Origin: Welwitschia mirabilis
Taxonomy: Eukaryota; Gnetophyta; Gnetopsida; Welwitschiales
NCBI GenBank assembly: GCA_051453625.1
Contig: JBOZIK010000001.1
Location: 177,270,661 to 177,334,660, forward strand
DNA: 64,000 bases
Reading direction: 5' to 3'
The position numbers and the translations under genes are program-made. Below the pieces are notes generated by a model, which did no database searches, was not told the origin of the DNA, and saw only the letters and a list, made by a program, of their open reading frames with translations. Shown piece by piece: positions 34,360-46,529 of the stretch; position 1 is the stretch's first letter, and each line of letters starts with the position of its first letter.

Positions 34360-35610
34360 AATCCCAAAACTCAACCAATTTCTAAGGAATCATATGAAAT
34401 GTCTCTTATAGGAATGAAAGAATTAAAATTTTAAATTGATTAAATAAAGGTTAATTTATCTTAGTGTATTAACATGGGGAGCATTAGTATTACTTATTTA
34501 AAAAAAAGGATGAAACCCATACATTATGCATTAATGATAGATACTTAAATAAAATTATAATTAAAAACAAGTATGTACTACCATGAATACACGATTTTTT
34601 TTGATCAACCTAAAGAAGCTAAGGTATTTTCAAAAGTAGATTTAAAATCTAGATATCATCAATTTTAAATTAAAACATAAGATATTCATAAAGCATCTTT
34701 TAGAACTTGCTATGAGCATTATCAGTTCACTAGCACGCCTTTTGATTTGACTAATACCCTTGTAGTATTCATATTTTTATTAATGACATCTTTTAGCATC
34801 TTGATTTATTTATAGTTATGTTTATTGATGACATTATCATTTATTATAAATCTTGTGAGGAACATGAGAAACATTGGGAAATAGTATTACAAACCTTAAC
34901 AAACTATCAATTATATGTTATCTGCAAAAATGTTCCTTTTGAAAGGAAGGCATCTAATCTTTAAGTTATGTGGTATCTAAGGAGGGTAATTTAATTAATT
35001 TAGATAAAGTTAAAGTAATAATGGAATGACTAACACCTATAAATATTAGTAGGATTAGAAGTTTTATTGGCCTTACGAGGTATTATCATCGATTCATCTT
35101 CAATTACTCTAAGATTGCTTCTCTCTTAACAAGTCTTTTAAGGAAAAATAGAGACTTCTAATGGATGGAAAAATATTAGTAATATTTTAATCATATTAAA
35201 GAGTATTTAATTAATGCTCTAATTTTAGTAATACTAGATTATTCTAAGAACTTTTTATTTACATGAATGCATCAAGATAAGATCTTGAGTTGTTCTTAAA
35301 TAAAATAAAAGAGTAATAGCTTATGGATTAAGATAACTCAAGACACGTGAGAGAAATTATCCTATCCATGATCTTGAATTAGAATAATGATATTTGCTTT
35401 AAATTTATGGGATAATTATCTTTCTGATGTTAAATTTCAAGTTTAAACTAATTATAAGAGTTTAAAATACATTTTGACTTAACTGAACTTGAACCTTAGG
35501 TAAATAAGATGGATGAAGTTTCTTTGTGAATTTGATCTTGAAATTTTAAACCATGAAGGCAAAGGAAATAATTTTGTAGATGTTCTTAGTAGAAATTGTT
35601 ATTTTAAGGA
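34360..35610 (+). pseudogene. Tekay-like RT and RNase H relic, copy 1
   Basis: The RT begins with KTQPISKESYEMSLIGMKELK. It continues with a KIIIKNKYVLP and HDFFDQPKEAKVFSKVDLKSRYHQF stretch, then DIHKASFRTCYEHYQF and an intact catalytic box FIDDIIIYYKS (FIDD at 34,821-34,832). RNase H traces include [11 protein letters not shown] and NYKSLKY-like stretches (about 35,350-35,470), ending near 35,605 with the GKGNNFVDVLSRN-like end. The domain order is normal for Ty3/gypsy. Many TAA/TAG stops and frameshifts abolish function. Confidence 0.85.
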
Positions 35611-35689
35611 ATTTATAGAAATTCAAAATCAAATGCCTACTATTATTTTAGATGGTTAAAACAAAAATGAAAGTTATCAAAGATTGAAG

Positions 35690-36720
35690 GATAAATTATG
35701 AAAATCAATAAATTTAGAATATTTCAACATTAATTAAAATGTTGTTATTAGATTAAAGGGAAGGTTTGTAATTCCTAATTAGATGAAATCATAAATAAGA
35801 TAATGTTTGCATTTCATACTCCACTAATATTAGATCCTAGAGGAACTAGCATGTTTCAAAACATGAAATAAAAAAATTTAGTAACCAAGAATGAAAAAAT
35901 ACATAGCATAATTTTGATTAAAATTCCTAAAATTATTAGTAAGTTAAAGTAGAATAAAGGATTTCTTTAGAATTACTTTATCCTCATGATGTTCCAAAAT
36001 ACAAATGAGATGTGATATGCATGGATTTTATGTTAGAGTTCCAAAGACTTATAGAGGTAATAACTAAATCATGGTTATAATTGATAGGGTAACAAAACCA
36101 ATACACTTCATCCTACTAAAATCTACTTTTTATGTTAGAGATATTACTAAAGTATATATTCAAAATGTTGTTCATTTGCATGGTGTGTTCTTAGTAATTA
36201 TTTATGATAGAGATTTAAAATATTACCTCTAAATCTTGGCAAGATCTACAATTAGGTTTCAATACCAAGTTAAATATGAGCACCACATTTCATCCTTAAA
36301 CAAATGATTAGGCAGAAATGGTTAAACTAGTTTGAGAATATCTTCTTAAGGTACATGTTTTAAATAAGCCCAAGAGTTAGGGTGAATATTTACCATCAAT
36401 TATTAAAATTCAATTCAAATGGCTTCATTTGAGGCTTTACATCATAGGAAATGTAGAACACCTACTACATGGATAGAATCTAAAGAAAGATTAGCTATAA
36501 CATCAAAAATATTATGGAAAATAAAAAATAAAATGTAAACTATTAAGAACAGGATTAAAGAACCAGTAGATGTGAAACCATTGTACATAGATCAATGAAG
36601 AAAAATCTTGAGTTTTAAGTTGGTAATCATCTATTTCTTAAAGTATCACCAATGAAATTAGTAATGTAAGAAATTAAGAGATCAAAATTGATACCTAGAT
36701 TCATTAGATCATTTGAAATG
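35690..36720 (+). pseudogene. Tekay-like integrase relic, copy 1
   Basis: Readable parts are FHTPLILDPRGTSMFQNMK (zinc-finger region, near 35,810-35,870), DVICMDFML and VIIDRVTKPIHFI (first catalytic Asp region, about 36,010-36,110), KVYIQNVVHLHGV and VIIYDRD (second Asp, about 36,150-36,215). STTFHP and TN (Glu region, about 36,280-36,310) and FEALHHRKCRTPTTWIE-like words near 36,430-36,480 follow. This is the usual chromovirus integrase order. Stops are present throughout. Confidence 0.8.
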
Positions 36721-36859
36721 TTATAACATATTGGACCTATAGCATATAATATTTCTGTACCTCCTCAATTAATACACATGCATAATGTTTCCCATGTAAG
36801 TATGTTAAAAAAAAATATTTCAAATACTCTTATGTATTCAATTAGTCTCATATTTAAGT

Positions 36860-37030
36860 TGAACCTGATTGTTCAACTATAGAGGAGTTGGAAGCAGTGT
36901 TAGAGTAGCGAGCCATCACTTTGTAGAATAGGGAGATTCATCAAGTAAAGATAAAGTAGATTAATCATAATCTTAATGAAGCTACTTGGGAGCTTGAAGA
37001 AATAATGAAAAATCGATACAAAATATTTTT
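36860..37030 (+). pseudogene. Chromodomain relic, copy 1
   Basis: After the integrase the sequence reads HNVSHVSMLKKNISNT, then EELEAVLE, RAITL and NREIHQVKIK, ending with INHNLNEATWELEEIM. The VKWxxHxxxEATWELE pattern is the chromodomain of chromovirus integrases, which targets insertion to heterochromatin marks. Stops replace a few residues, for example the Trp after VKIK. Confidence 0.8.
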
Positions 37031-37100
37031 GAATTTCATAATATTTACTCATAGATTCTCAAGCTTCTTATGTATCTTGCTTCCTAGAAGTGAATCATTC

Positions 37101-37112
37101 TAAGTGGGGAAG
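37101..37112 (+). other. Polypurine tract, internal region 1
   Basis: taagtggggaag lies just before the second LTR start (37,115). This is the position where plus-strand DNA synthesis is primed. It is followed by the LTR start tattatatc (TG decayed to TA). Confidence 0.65.
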
Positions 37113-38190
37113 TATATTATATCTTATATTATATAACCTTTAATTACTCGAATACTAAATGTTTTAAGCTCTTAATTATATAAAACTTTTTGATATTTGA
37201 GTCTTAATGTAAAACCTTCTTTAATTAGAGTCCTTGTAGAAATTAATATTTATTTTTATAATCAATGATGTCGTATATTTTCACTTATGTCAAAAAGAAT
37301 ATGCATTATGCTTAATTTTGAATTCTAAATACTTATATAATATTTTTAAGGAATTAATCTTAATTTTTTTAGTTATTTTTCATAGTTTTAATATTTTTTA
37401 TAGTTATTTTATGAAATTTCTTATAATTAAAATAAAAAAGCTATTCAAATATTAAAAGAAATAATATAATTTATGTAAAAGGGTCCAATTTACATCATAA
37501 AAATATTATATTAAGAATCTCATAAAAAGGTATAAAATAATAGTGGCATATTAAGTCTTTATATTTCTCCTTTATTCATGTATCTAATACAATTAAAAAT
37601 TAAAATTTCTTGGTAAAATTAAATGATTAATGTACTTGGTAAAAGAAGTATATTAAAATTTAAGTGTACTACATTCTAGTATGACATTTTCTTTTTTGTG
37701 TTTTATGTTAATGGATTTGAACGATCATAAAATTAATGAGAATGTAAATAAGTACATGCACTCTTATCCAAGAACCACGAAGGATGAATGAGTAGCTTTG
37801 ACTTGATCACCACTTATATCCTTCTTGATATTTATAAACATACTTGCTTTTTAAGATATCCATTTTTTTGGTTTAGTGGGATTAGAAAATTTTATCTCAT
37901 TGTCACACGTGGAAGTCATGAAATTAGTATATATAAAATGATTTATTTCTTTAAATCATATTACACATTATTCAATGCATGTTTTTTAGTTGATTAATAT
38001 GGTTATGAGCATATGAAGTATTAAGAATGAACTAGCATGAGGAAATGGCGTATGTAATTAACCTTTCTAATTAAATTAAGCAAACTAATTATCTTAGTTA
38101 GGTGCATGTATCATAACTATGATGTTGTTTTATCATTTAAACTTCAATGTCACTTATTAATCAAGCTTAACCAACTTGTCATTAATCAAT

Positions 38191-38238
38191 CTTATTCAAT
38201 TCAATGTGAACCATCTTATCCAATTCAATGTGATCAAT
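38191..38238 (+). repeat. 24-bp tandem repeat upstream of the LTR TATA box
   Basis: cttattcaattcaatgtgaa plus ccat is followed directly by cttatccaattcaatgtgat plus caat. The repeat carries a CCAAT word and is also present, diverged, in the first and third LTRs. It therefore predates the array and may be a promoter-proximal element. Confidence 0.7.
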
Positions 38239-38334
38239 CTCTTCCACTTTAATGGAATCATCTTATCTCATAGATAAAATGGTGTGTGAGGTCTTTAACC
38301 AATTGGATCAAGGACTTTTGGTTTATCATTTTCC

Positions 38335-38344
38335 TATAAATAGA
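38335..38344 (+). promoter_or_regulatory. TATA box of the middle LTR (TATAAATAGA)
   Basis: This is a canonical plant TATA box about 1.2 kb into the LTR. The counterparts at 28,947 (TATCAATAAA) and 48,868 (TATAAATAAA) lie at the same place. It predicts a transcription start around 38,370 and hence a long U3 and a much longer R-U5. Confidence 0.65.
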
Positions 38345-41264
38345 ACCCTTTCCTCTATTGACAACCAATTTTTCATTTTTAAGCAAATTCATGCTATAAA
38401 ATTCTCTTCTCACTTTTCTATCTTCTTATTTTCTCTTCTTATCCTTATGCTTTTGAATGTGGAGCTTGAAACTTAGTTCTTGGAGCTTAGGATTCCATTA
38501 AATATTCATGAATATTCATTAAACAGGATACTCTAATCATTATTTTTCCAAGTAGATTCCTTACTTCTTGTACTCATATGCTATTTCTTTTCTTAAGAAA
38601 CTTTGTTGCATCATAAAAATACTACATTAGGTCATTACACGAGATTGTCATAATGTTTATTTAATTTATATTATTCCCTTCATTTGGCTCAAACCAATGT
38701 GATGGAGAGATTTGAGGGATTTCTTTAGACGTTTGTTTGATGGGGTTGTCAATAGATAATTTTAGCTAAGTGATCAAGGATTCACTATAATATTTGAGTA
38801 CCTATGTTTTGTTGTGCATTATCAATTGATTCTAAAAATTTCATTATGTATGATATATGCATTAGATATATTATATAGAATGGATTGTCCGATCCTCAAT
38901 CCCACTTATACTAAGTAGTCCTTCATCTTAATCCTAAGGTTCATGAAGTTATCTACTTTTATTTGTTGTTTATTTAATTTTATAATTAATGTAGAATTTT
39001 TATTAATTTAAATTGTTTTATATGCTATATAAACTAATTAAATTAGGTATTTTTATTAATTTTTATCAACTATAGTTGCTTAGATTTTTATATGAATTTT
39101 TATGTTCTTATTTAGATAAAGTTCATTTTTTTTAGATTAGTAACATAGTTAAGAAGATCATACTTTATTAAATATTGGGTATATTCTAATGATATTATTC
39201 TTGTAGGTTTAGAATTTAGTTTAGATTATAAAAAATTTGATAATAATAATTTTTTAAAGTTAATAATTTTTTAAAAATTACTTTATGAAGATAGCTTTAA
39301 AAATAAACACAAAACATGTTAAGCATTAAATTTCAAATTTTAGACTCAATACTAAGTCATTTCCAGAGAATAAATAGTTTATATTTTAGAGAATTAAATA
39401 ATAGTTTTAAAAAATATTTAATTATTTAAAAAATCAAAGTAGTTTAATAGTTGTATATTTTTAATATAGTGTGATTTAATAACAATTATAAAAATTTAGA
39501 TAATTTTCACACTTAATGTATGATTAAGAAAATGTATTTATAGGTAGCCAAATTTGATAAAGTTAATTTTGAAAAGTTATATAATGAGTCTATTTTAAGG
39601 AAAACTATGATAATATTTTTTATCGTTATAAATAATTAATTATTAATTTTTAATCTCAGATTTTCTTAAAAGGATAGAAATTATTTAATTAATTATTAAA
39701 ATTTATTAAGTAAAATAATGATCATAATTTAAGAGTCTAAGATGTATAATAATTAAAATAATTTTATTTCATATCATTTGTGTTAAAATTTATTCAACAA
39801 AGCATAAGTTATACCTTCCTTAGTAAGGCCTTGTTCTTTAATTTTAGTAAATTTCCTAATTTAGCTTAATTTAAGTTGGACTAATTAGCTATTTGGGGAA
39901 AAAAAGGATGTAGATTAATGTTGTTTTAATTTTGTAATATTATTAATACTTCTCATTTGTATATAAATCTTCCTATTATTTATATACTCTTACTTTAATA
40001 AATATTTCTAGAAACTTTAATAGTTTTCATTTTGGTAATCTCATTAACTTAATAGATTCCTTTGATTTTTACGCTCTATATTAATCTTATAAATACATGA
40101 ATTTTTAAGCAATAATTACATCTTATTCTTTTATTTATTTCTTAATTAACCTTTTTTTCATGTTAGAAAGTCATTACTTGAATTTTGAAAAAGAGGGCTT
40201 TAAAAGTTGTATAGTTTAATGTGTAGAATAGTTTTATTTATTTTTAAAAGAAATCTAGAGTAAAAATATGATTTATTTGAAAGATATAGTTACGTGAAAT
40301 GAAAAGAATATATTTATGATGTTGAATTCCCTTACTATATTTTCAAAAGCAATTACTTTGTAACACACAAAATGAAGATTATGTGTGTTTTTCTTTTTCT
40401 TTTGTGTGTGATTGTTTGCAATAAAATAAGCCTAATAAAGTTAGATTTATATTATGTAGGTAAAGAAGCAAATAAAAGCCATATTAGTTATAATTATATG
40501 CATGCATTTTTATAGTGTATTCATTAAATATAAATAAACTAAGATAAATTTAATAAAATTCATCCCCATACTTGGATTTCATTACTAAGTGGGTTACGTT
40601 GCATTTTTTTAATAAAAATTTTTGGAAGTAAACTTCATCATTATTCTCCTATCCTACCTATATATGCACTTACTTCTAATTAATATCCCAGGTCCTTGAT
40701 GTTGAAGGATCATGTTACACCATCTTAAGATTCTCCAAGAAAGCATGGGTCACTTTAAGCATGTATTGACTTTGTATCATCTATCACATTTTTTAGGATA
40801 TATTGAGATAAATTCTAAGCCTATGAAGTTGAGCTCAACCATGTTTATTTAGTTTAGAACTTGAAGTAGAATCAAATCATATTGGATGAAAGTTGAATAT
40901 TGAGTTGGAATGCGATTAGTAGGAAATGAAACCTTCTTTATATTGGTTAGAAGTTGTACTAAATATATATCCATGTTTGTATTAAAAAAAGTTAACACCT
41001 CATCAACTATATATAAGATATCTCTGTGTGGTGAAAAACTACAAATAAATATAGAACACACAAGTGACATAGTTATTGTTTGAAAATCAAATCAATCTTT
41101 TCATAAGAAATAATTTTTACATCCATTTTGCTTGAATATGTATTAAAAATGCTAATTAAGTATATGTAGAAATTGATCCTAGATTCTATTAAGTATTTTA
41201 ATTAATCTAAAAGAAAAATAAGTTTGTGGTTATTAATAGTAGATTAAGTTGGGGTGTTACATAA

Positions 41265-41277
41265 TGGTATGAGAACC
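41265..41277 (+). other. Primer-binding site, internal region 2
   Basis: TGGTATGAGAACC is two changes away from the iMet-type TGGTATCAGAGCC. It starts three bases after the LTR end. Confidence 0.8.
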
Positions 41278-42040
41278 CTAAGTTAATTTAAATTACATAT
41301 ATTATATAATTATAATTTTACAAAGCTATAAAGTTAATTATATCCATGATAACCCTAGCTTCTAAATAATTACAAAGTTAAGTATATCCATGTAAACCCC
41401 TAAATAATCATGAAGATAATTATATGTATGATAACTCAAACCCCCCAAAATAATCATGAAATTAACTATAATCTTGATAATCATGAAGTTATTTATAGCC
41501 ATGATAATTATAATACCTAAATAATCTTAGAAGAATGATTAGTTAATAATCATAACCTTAAAAAACTCTTCTACCTTATAAATGAGGATAATGATTATTT
41601 AGGTAAATTGAAATTATCCATGGTTTTACATGTATGTTTAAGAGCTGAACCATTTTAAGAAGAATACAAATATTTAAATAAAAGTATGCCTAATAATTAT
41701 ATAACTCAAAAGGTAATAAAACTTATAACCATTTAGAGTAGCTATATGTCCAACCTTATCTTATATTTCTTTCCAAAATTTTTAATTAGGTAATCATATA
41801 ACCTTGAAGGATAAGCCTTAGTATCAACTTATAAACCTACTAAATCATATCCATTTGAAAGGAAAAAAGATAATTTATCCTAAATCATATAATAAAAAAA
41901 TACATTAGTAAGAACTAATTTTCTAATAATGGTGAGACCATCCTTATTGAGATCATATAAAACTATTAATCTTAATATTTAATAATATAATATTTATTCT
42001 ATTCTAAACCTAATCTCTTAATATTTTTCATTCTACATAG

Positions 42041-43230
42041 ATGATTCATTATTATCAACCAAGTCTTAAGGCTAATTTAATTACATCAATTAATCAACAT
42101 CAAGATAATACTAAGGTTAACCAATAAGAAAATGATAGAAATCAATATCCATCTAACCTCAATCTAGAGGCATAAATAAATGCATTCATATAGTTTTTAT
42201 CACAAATAATAAGCCAAGGTAAAAACCCATAAGTAACTAAAAGTAAAAATCAACATAATAAAAAAGTGGGTATGAGGAAGTTGATTCAAACCTTCATGAA
42301 GTTAAGTCCACCAAAGGTATGAGGAGGTTCAGATCCATGTAAAGTAGAAGCATGGTTAAGTAATGTTCAAAAGCTTATAAAAACCCTAGGATAAGATGAA
42401 TATAAGAAGGTCTACATAGTTATCTACATGTTAAAAGAAGAAACCAACCTATGGTGAAAGACAAAAATGATAAAACTAGGTGATGTAGAACTTTCATGGC
42501 TAGAATTTAAGCATGTTATCAAGGAAAAGTCTATTGCAAAATTCTACATTCATTAAAAGGTTATTGAATTCTATAAGTAGAGATAAGAGCTTAATGTAAC
42601 TATAGCATATCATAAATGTAAGTTTGTGGAATTACTTAGATATGTATTACATATGATTCTTGATGAAGAAGCTAGAACTAATGCTTTTAATAATAGTTTT
42701 TTCTTTATGTTACTATAAAATATCCATGTTTTAACCTAGAACTTTAGTAGAGGCCATAGAGAAAGAAAATATTGTAGAATAGAATTAGAAAAAAAAAAGA
42801 CATTAAGTAAAGAATTCCTCCAAAGATTCCAATCTTTAAGAAAAATTAATCACAAATATCCCATTGAAATAAAAATTGGAATTTTAATAAGAATAACATT
42901 GGTAATAATAATAGTAGCAATAGGAATTATAATCAATATATACAAGCATTATTTAAGAGAAATTAGAATGTTTCTGGTTAGAGACACATGAGCAATCAAC
43001 CATAAAGTTCTACTTTTAAGAAAATTACTATCTAAATCCATTATTAAAATCAATCTAATAATGGATTGTAATGCTTCAGTTGTAAGAAAATTATAGAGTT
43101 ATAAAATGTCCATTATTTGTTAAGAGCTACTCAAAACAACAATTAGAGAATCCTCAAGATCACAAATCATCCTTTAATCAATAGGACATATTCAACCAGT
43201 AGATAATTAAGAATTATAATTTAAAATATT
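42041..43230 (+). pseudogene. Tekay-like Gag relic, copy 2
   Basis: Starts at an ATG matching that of copy 1 and is collinear with it, including the KLIQTFMKLSPPK and capsid-core stretches. The zinc knuckle (43,072-43,113) reads CFSCKK, then N-Y after a one-base shift, then a terminal KCP. The first two and last Cys survive while the His is Tyr. This copy is slightly better preserved at the knuckle than copy 1. Stops and frameshifts are present. Confidence 0.75.
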
Positions 43231-43239
43231 AATCATAGA

Positions 43240-43640
43240 AAGTAAATATTTACTTAATAACAAAGAAGTAATTATTTTATTTGATTATGGAGCAACTGAT
43301 CACTTTATATCCTTTAGATTTGTTTTAAGAAAAAAAAATTGTTATGCTCCAATTAAAAAATTCATATAGCTTGCAAAAATGGGTCCATATCTAAGGTTAA
43401 TTATCACATCCAAAATTATACTTTATCTATAAGTGAGGGATATTTTCAGATTTAACTGATTATTATTAACCTAGGAAAATATAATATTATGTTGGTTATG
43501 AATTGGTTAATGTAAAATAAGGTAATTATAAATTATAAGAAGAATCAAGTGGAATGATAAATTATGATCAACAATTAATATTTCAAGGTTATTCCAAATT
43601 ATTTGTGTATAATTTAATTAATGCTAAGCTTACAAAGAAA
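43240..43640 (+). pseudogene. Tekay-like protease relic, copy 2
   Basis: The core reads VIILFDYGATDHFISF (catalytic Asp codon at 43,283-43,285), matching the family DSGATHSFIS with Ser changed to Tyr. VNLGKYNIMLVMNWL follows near 43,465-43,510. The catalytic Asp is kept here and lost in copy 1. Frameshifts occur downstream. Confidence 0.75.
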
Positions 43641-43789
43641 AAAAATTAAGAAGGGATAATTAGTTTATATGCTTTATCTAAAATTAAGCAACTTAAAAAA
43701 AAGTAAAATTCAGTAGATATTATACTAATAATTCAATAATATCTTAATCTATTTACAATAGATTTACTAAGAAACACCTCTTTGAGAAT

Positions 43790-45380
43790 TTATGTTTCTA
43801 GGGTTTTGATCCTAGGAGCTTATTCAATTTCCAAAGCACTATATGAAATGTCACTTACAGAAATAAAAGAATTAAAACTTCATATTAAAGAACCTTTAGT
43901 AAATCTTTTACTTATCGTAGTATATCATCATAGCGATCATAAGTGCTATTTGTAAATAAAAATAATGGAACATTTAGGTTATGCATTAACTACAAGAAAT
44001 AAATAAAGTTATAATTAAGAGCAAGTATCCACTACCAAGTATAGATGATCGTTTTTATCGACTTGAAGATGTTAAGATATTTTCAAATGTTGATTAAAAA
44101 TTTGAATACCATCAAGTCTTAATTAAAGAAGAATATATTCATAAAACATATTTTAAAATTGACTATGGGAATTATGAGTTTGCTATTATGCCTTCTGGAT
44201 TAACTAGTTTTATGTAGTATTCATGAGTGTTATGAATTACATCTTTTAGGCACCTCTTAATTCCTTTGTAATTACATTTATTGATGATATTCTTATTTAT
44301 TCTAAATCTTATGCAAACATGAGTAACACTTGAGAATAGTATTTTGAACCTTAATGAATTATGAGTAATATGATAACTTGGGGAAATGTTCCTTTTAAAA
44401 GGAATCCATTTATTTTTTTAAGTTATGTGGTATCTATAAAGGGTATTTCAATTAATCTAGATAAAGTTAGAGCAATAATGAAATGTTCAACACTTAAAAA
44501 TATTACTAAGATTAAAAAGTTTCTTAGATTTCCATGGTAATGTAGTTTTATTCATCTTCAATTTCTCTAAGAGATCATCTCCCTTAACAAACCTTTTAAG
44601 AAAAAATAGAGACTTCTAATAGATAAAAAATTTTATCTTTTTTTTAACCATCTTCAAAAGTGTTTACCTAGTGCTCCAAGTTTAGTAAGCTATATGATTT
44701 TAGAACCTTTTAGTTTACACTAATCCATCAAAAAAAGATCTTAGAGCTATCCTTCAATAGAATAAAAGAGTAATAACTTATAGATCAAGAGAACTTAAGA
44801 GACATGAGAGAAATTACCCTATCCATGATCTTGAATTAGCTGCAATGATATTTGCTTTAAAATTATGGAAGAATTATCTTTATGATGTCAAATTTAAGTT
44901 TGAACTAATTATAAGAGTTTAAAATACATTTTCACTCAATAAACCTTGGAACTTAGGCAAATAAAATGGATGAATCTTCTTTGTGATTTTGATCTTGAAA
45001 TTTTATACCATGAAGGAAAAGGGAATAAAGTTACAAATGCTCTTAGTAGATGTAATTATCTTAAGGTAATTATGAAAATTCAAAGTTATATACCTACTCA
45101 AAGGATCAACAAAGGATAAAAATTATCAAAAACTAAAGGATCCTCTATTAGAAACATTAAGGAGTTAATTAGAAGATTTTAATATTAATTCAAATGGTAT
45201 TATTAGACTCAAGGAAATGTTTTTGGTTTCTAATGTAGATGAAATCAACCATAAGCTAATGTTTCAATTTCATAATTCACCAATATTAGGTCATCTTAGA
45301 GGAATTAAGATGTATTAAAACATGAAATAAAAATTCTAGTGGCCAATAATGAAGAAAGATATAGCATAATCTATATCAAA
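43790..45380 (+). pseudogene. Tekay-like RT, RNase H and partial integrase, copy 2 (first unit)
   Basis: The RT reads KVIIKSKYPLPSIDDRFYRL and EDVKIFSNVD (from 44,004), then IKEEYIHKTYFKIDYGNYEF, and an intact FIDDILIYSKS (FIDD at 44,277-44,288). RNase H is well preserved: [51 protein letters not shown] and ILYHEGKGNKVTNALSR (about 44,765-45,050). An integrase zinc-finger start (HNSPILGHLRGIKMY, about 45,270-45,320) follows and breaks off at 45,380. There the sequence jumps back to RT in a duplicated unit. Confidence 0.85.
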
Positions 45381-46529
45381 GTATTCATGACTATTATGAA
45401 TCACCTCTTTTAGGTACATCTTGATTTCTTTATAATTGTATTTATTGATGACATTCTCATTTATTTTAAATCTTATGAAAACATGAGAAACACTTTAGAA
45501 TAGTATTATAAACCTTAATGAATCATCAATTATATGATAATTTACAAAAATGTTTCTTTTGAAAGGAATCCATTTAATTTTTAGGTCATGTGGTATCTAG
45601 GGATACTATTTAAACTAATCTAGATAAAGTTATAGCAACAATGAAATGGTTAGAATTTATAAATATTACTAAGATTAGAAATTTTCTTGGCCTTATAGGG
45701 TACTGTCATCAATTCATCTTTAATTTCTCTAAGATAGCATCTCCCTTAACAAGTCTTTTAAGAAAAAATATAGACTTTTAATTAGATAAAAAAATGTTAT
45801 CAATCTTTTAATCATCTTCAAAAGTGTTTACTTGGTGCTCCAATTTTATTAATGCCAAATGATTTCAAGAATTTTTTCATTTTACACTGATGCATCAGAA
45901 GAACATCTTAAATCTATCTTTCAATAGGATTGGAAAGTAATAGCTTATGAGTCAAGACAACTTAAGATACATAAGAGAAATTACCCTCTTTATGATCTTG
46001 AATTAGCTGCAAGGATATTTACTTTAAGACTATAGAAGCATTATCTTTATGATGTCAAATTTTAAGTTTGAACTAATCATAAGAGTTTAAAATACATTTT
46101 TACTCAACCAAACTTAGACCTTAGGGAAAGAATATGGATGGAATTTCTTTATAATTGTGAGGGAAAAGGAAATAAAGCTATAGCTATCCTTAGTAGATGC
46201 GATTATCTTAAGGCAATTATAAAAATTTAAATCAGATATCTACTATTATTTTAGAGGGTCAAAAAAGCATGAAAATCATCAAAACTTAAAGGATCTCTTA
46301 GAAACATTAAAGGACCAACTGAAGATTTTAATATTAACTCAAATGGTATTATTAGATTCAAGGGAAGTTTTTTAGTTTATAATGTAGATGAAATCAAACA
46401 TAAGCTAATGTTTGACTTTAATAATCTACTAATATTAGATAATCTTATAGGAATTAGAGTGTATTAAAACATGAAATAAAAATTTTAGTGGATAAGAATA
46501 AAGAAAGATATAGTACAACTTATATCAAA
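44217..46529 (+). repeat. Tandem duplication of about 1.16 kb within pol
   Basis: Bases 44,217-45,380 and 45,381-46,529 are two diverged copies running from the RT catalytic region through RNase H into the integrase zinc finger. The first unit starts gtattcatgagtgttatgaa and the second gtattcatgactattatgaa. Both end in a tatatcaaa word. The offset between the two FIDD codons is exactly 1,164 bases. Internal region 1 has only one copy, so the event is specific to internal region 2. Confidence 0.92.
45381..46529 (+). pseudogene. Duplicated RT-RNase H-integrase segment (second unit)
   Basis: The RT tail reads FIDDILIYFKSYENMRN (FIDD at 45,441-45,452), then NFLGLIGYCHQFIFNFSKIA-like words (about 45,680-45,740). 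RNase H reads [32 protein letters not shown] and [17 protein letters not shown] (about 45,930-46,125). The integrase zinc-finger region follows and continues uninterrupted into 46,530. This unit is therefore the one in the original continuous frame on its right side. Confidence 0.85.

Larger units (their letters stand above)
37115..41261 (+). repeat. Second (middle) LTR of the Tekay-like array, 4,147 bp
   Basis: It starts tattatatct and ends ggggtgttaca. Internal region 1 lies directly to its left and the PBS of internal region 2 four bases to its right, so it is shared by both. It is collinear with the other two LTRs. No gap interrupts it, so it is the best reference copy. Open frames inside it (for example 37,788-37,997 and 38,252-38,476) are not conserved in the sister LTRs. 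Confidence 0.9.

Noticed and set aside
37788-38476. Open frames inside the middle LTR (37,788-37,997 and 38,252-38,476)
   Set aside because: The sister LTRs do not keep these frames open, and 38,252-38,476 overlaps the TATA box region. They are chance frames in non-coding LTR.
40849-41070. 73-codon minus-strand frame at the end of the middle LTR
   Set aside because: Not maintained in the corresponding parts of the first and third LTRs, so it is considered chance.
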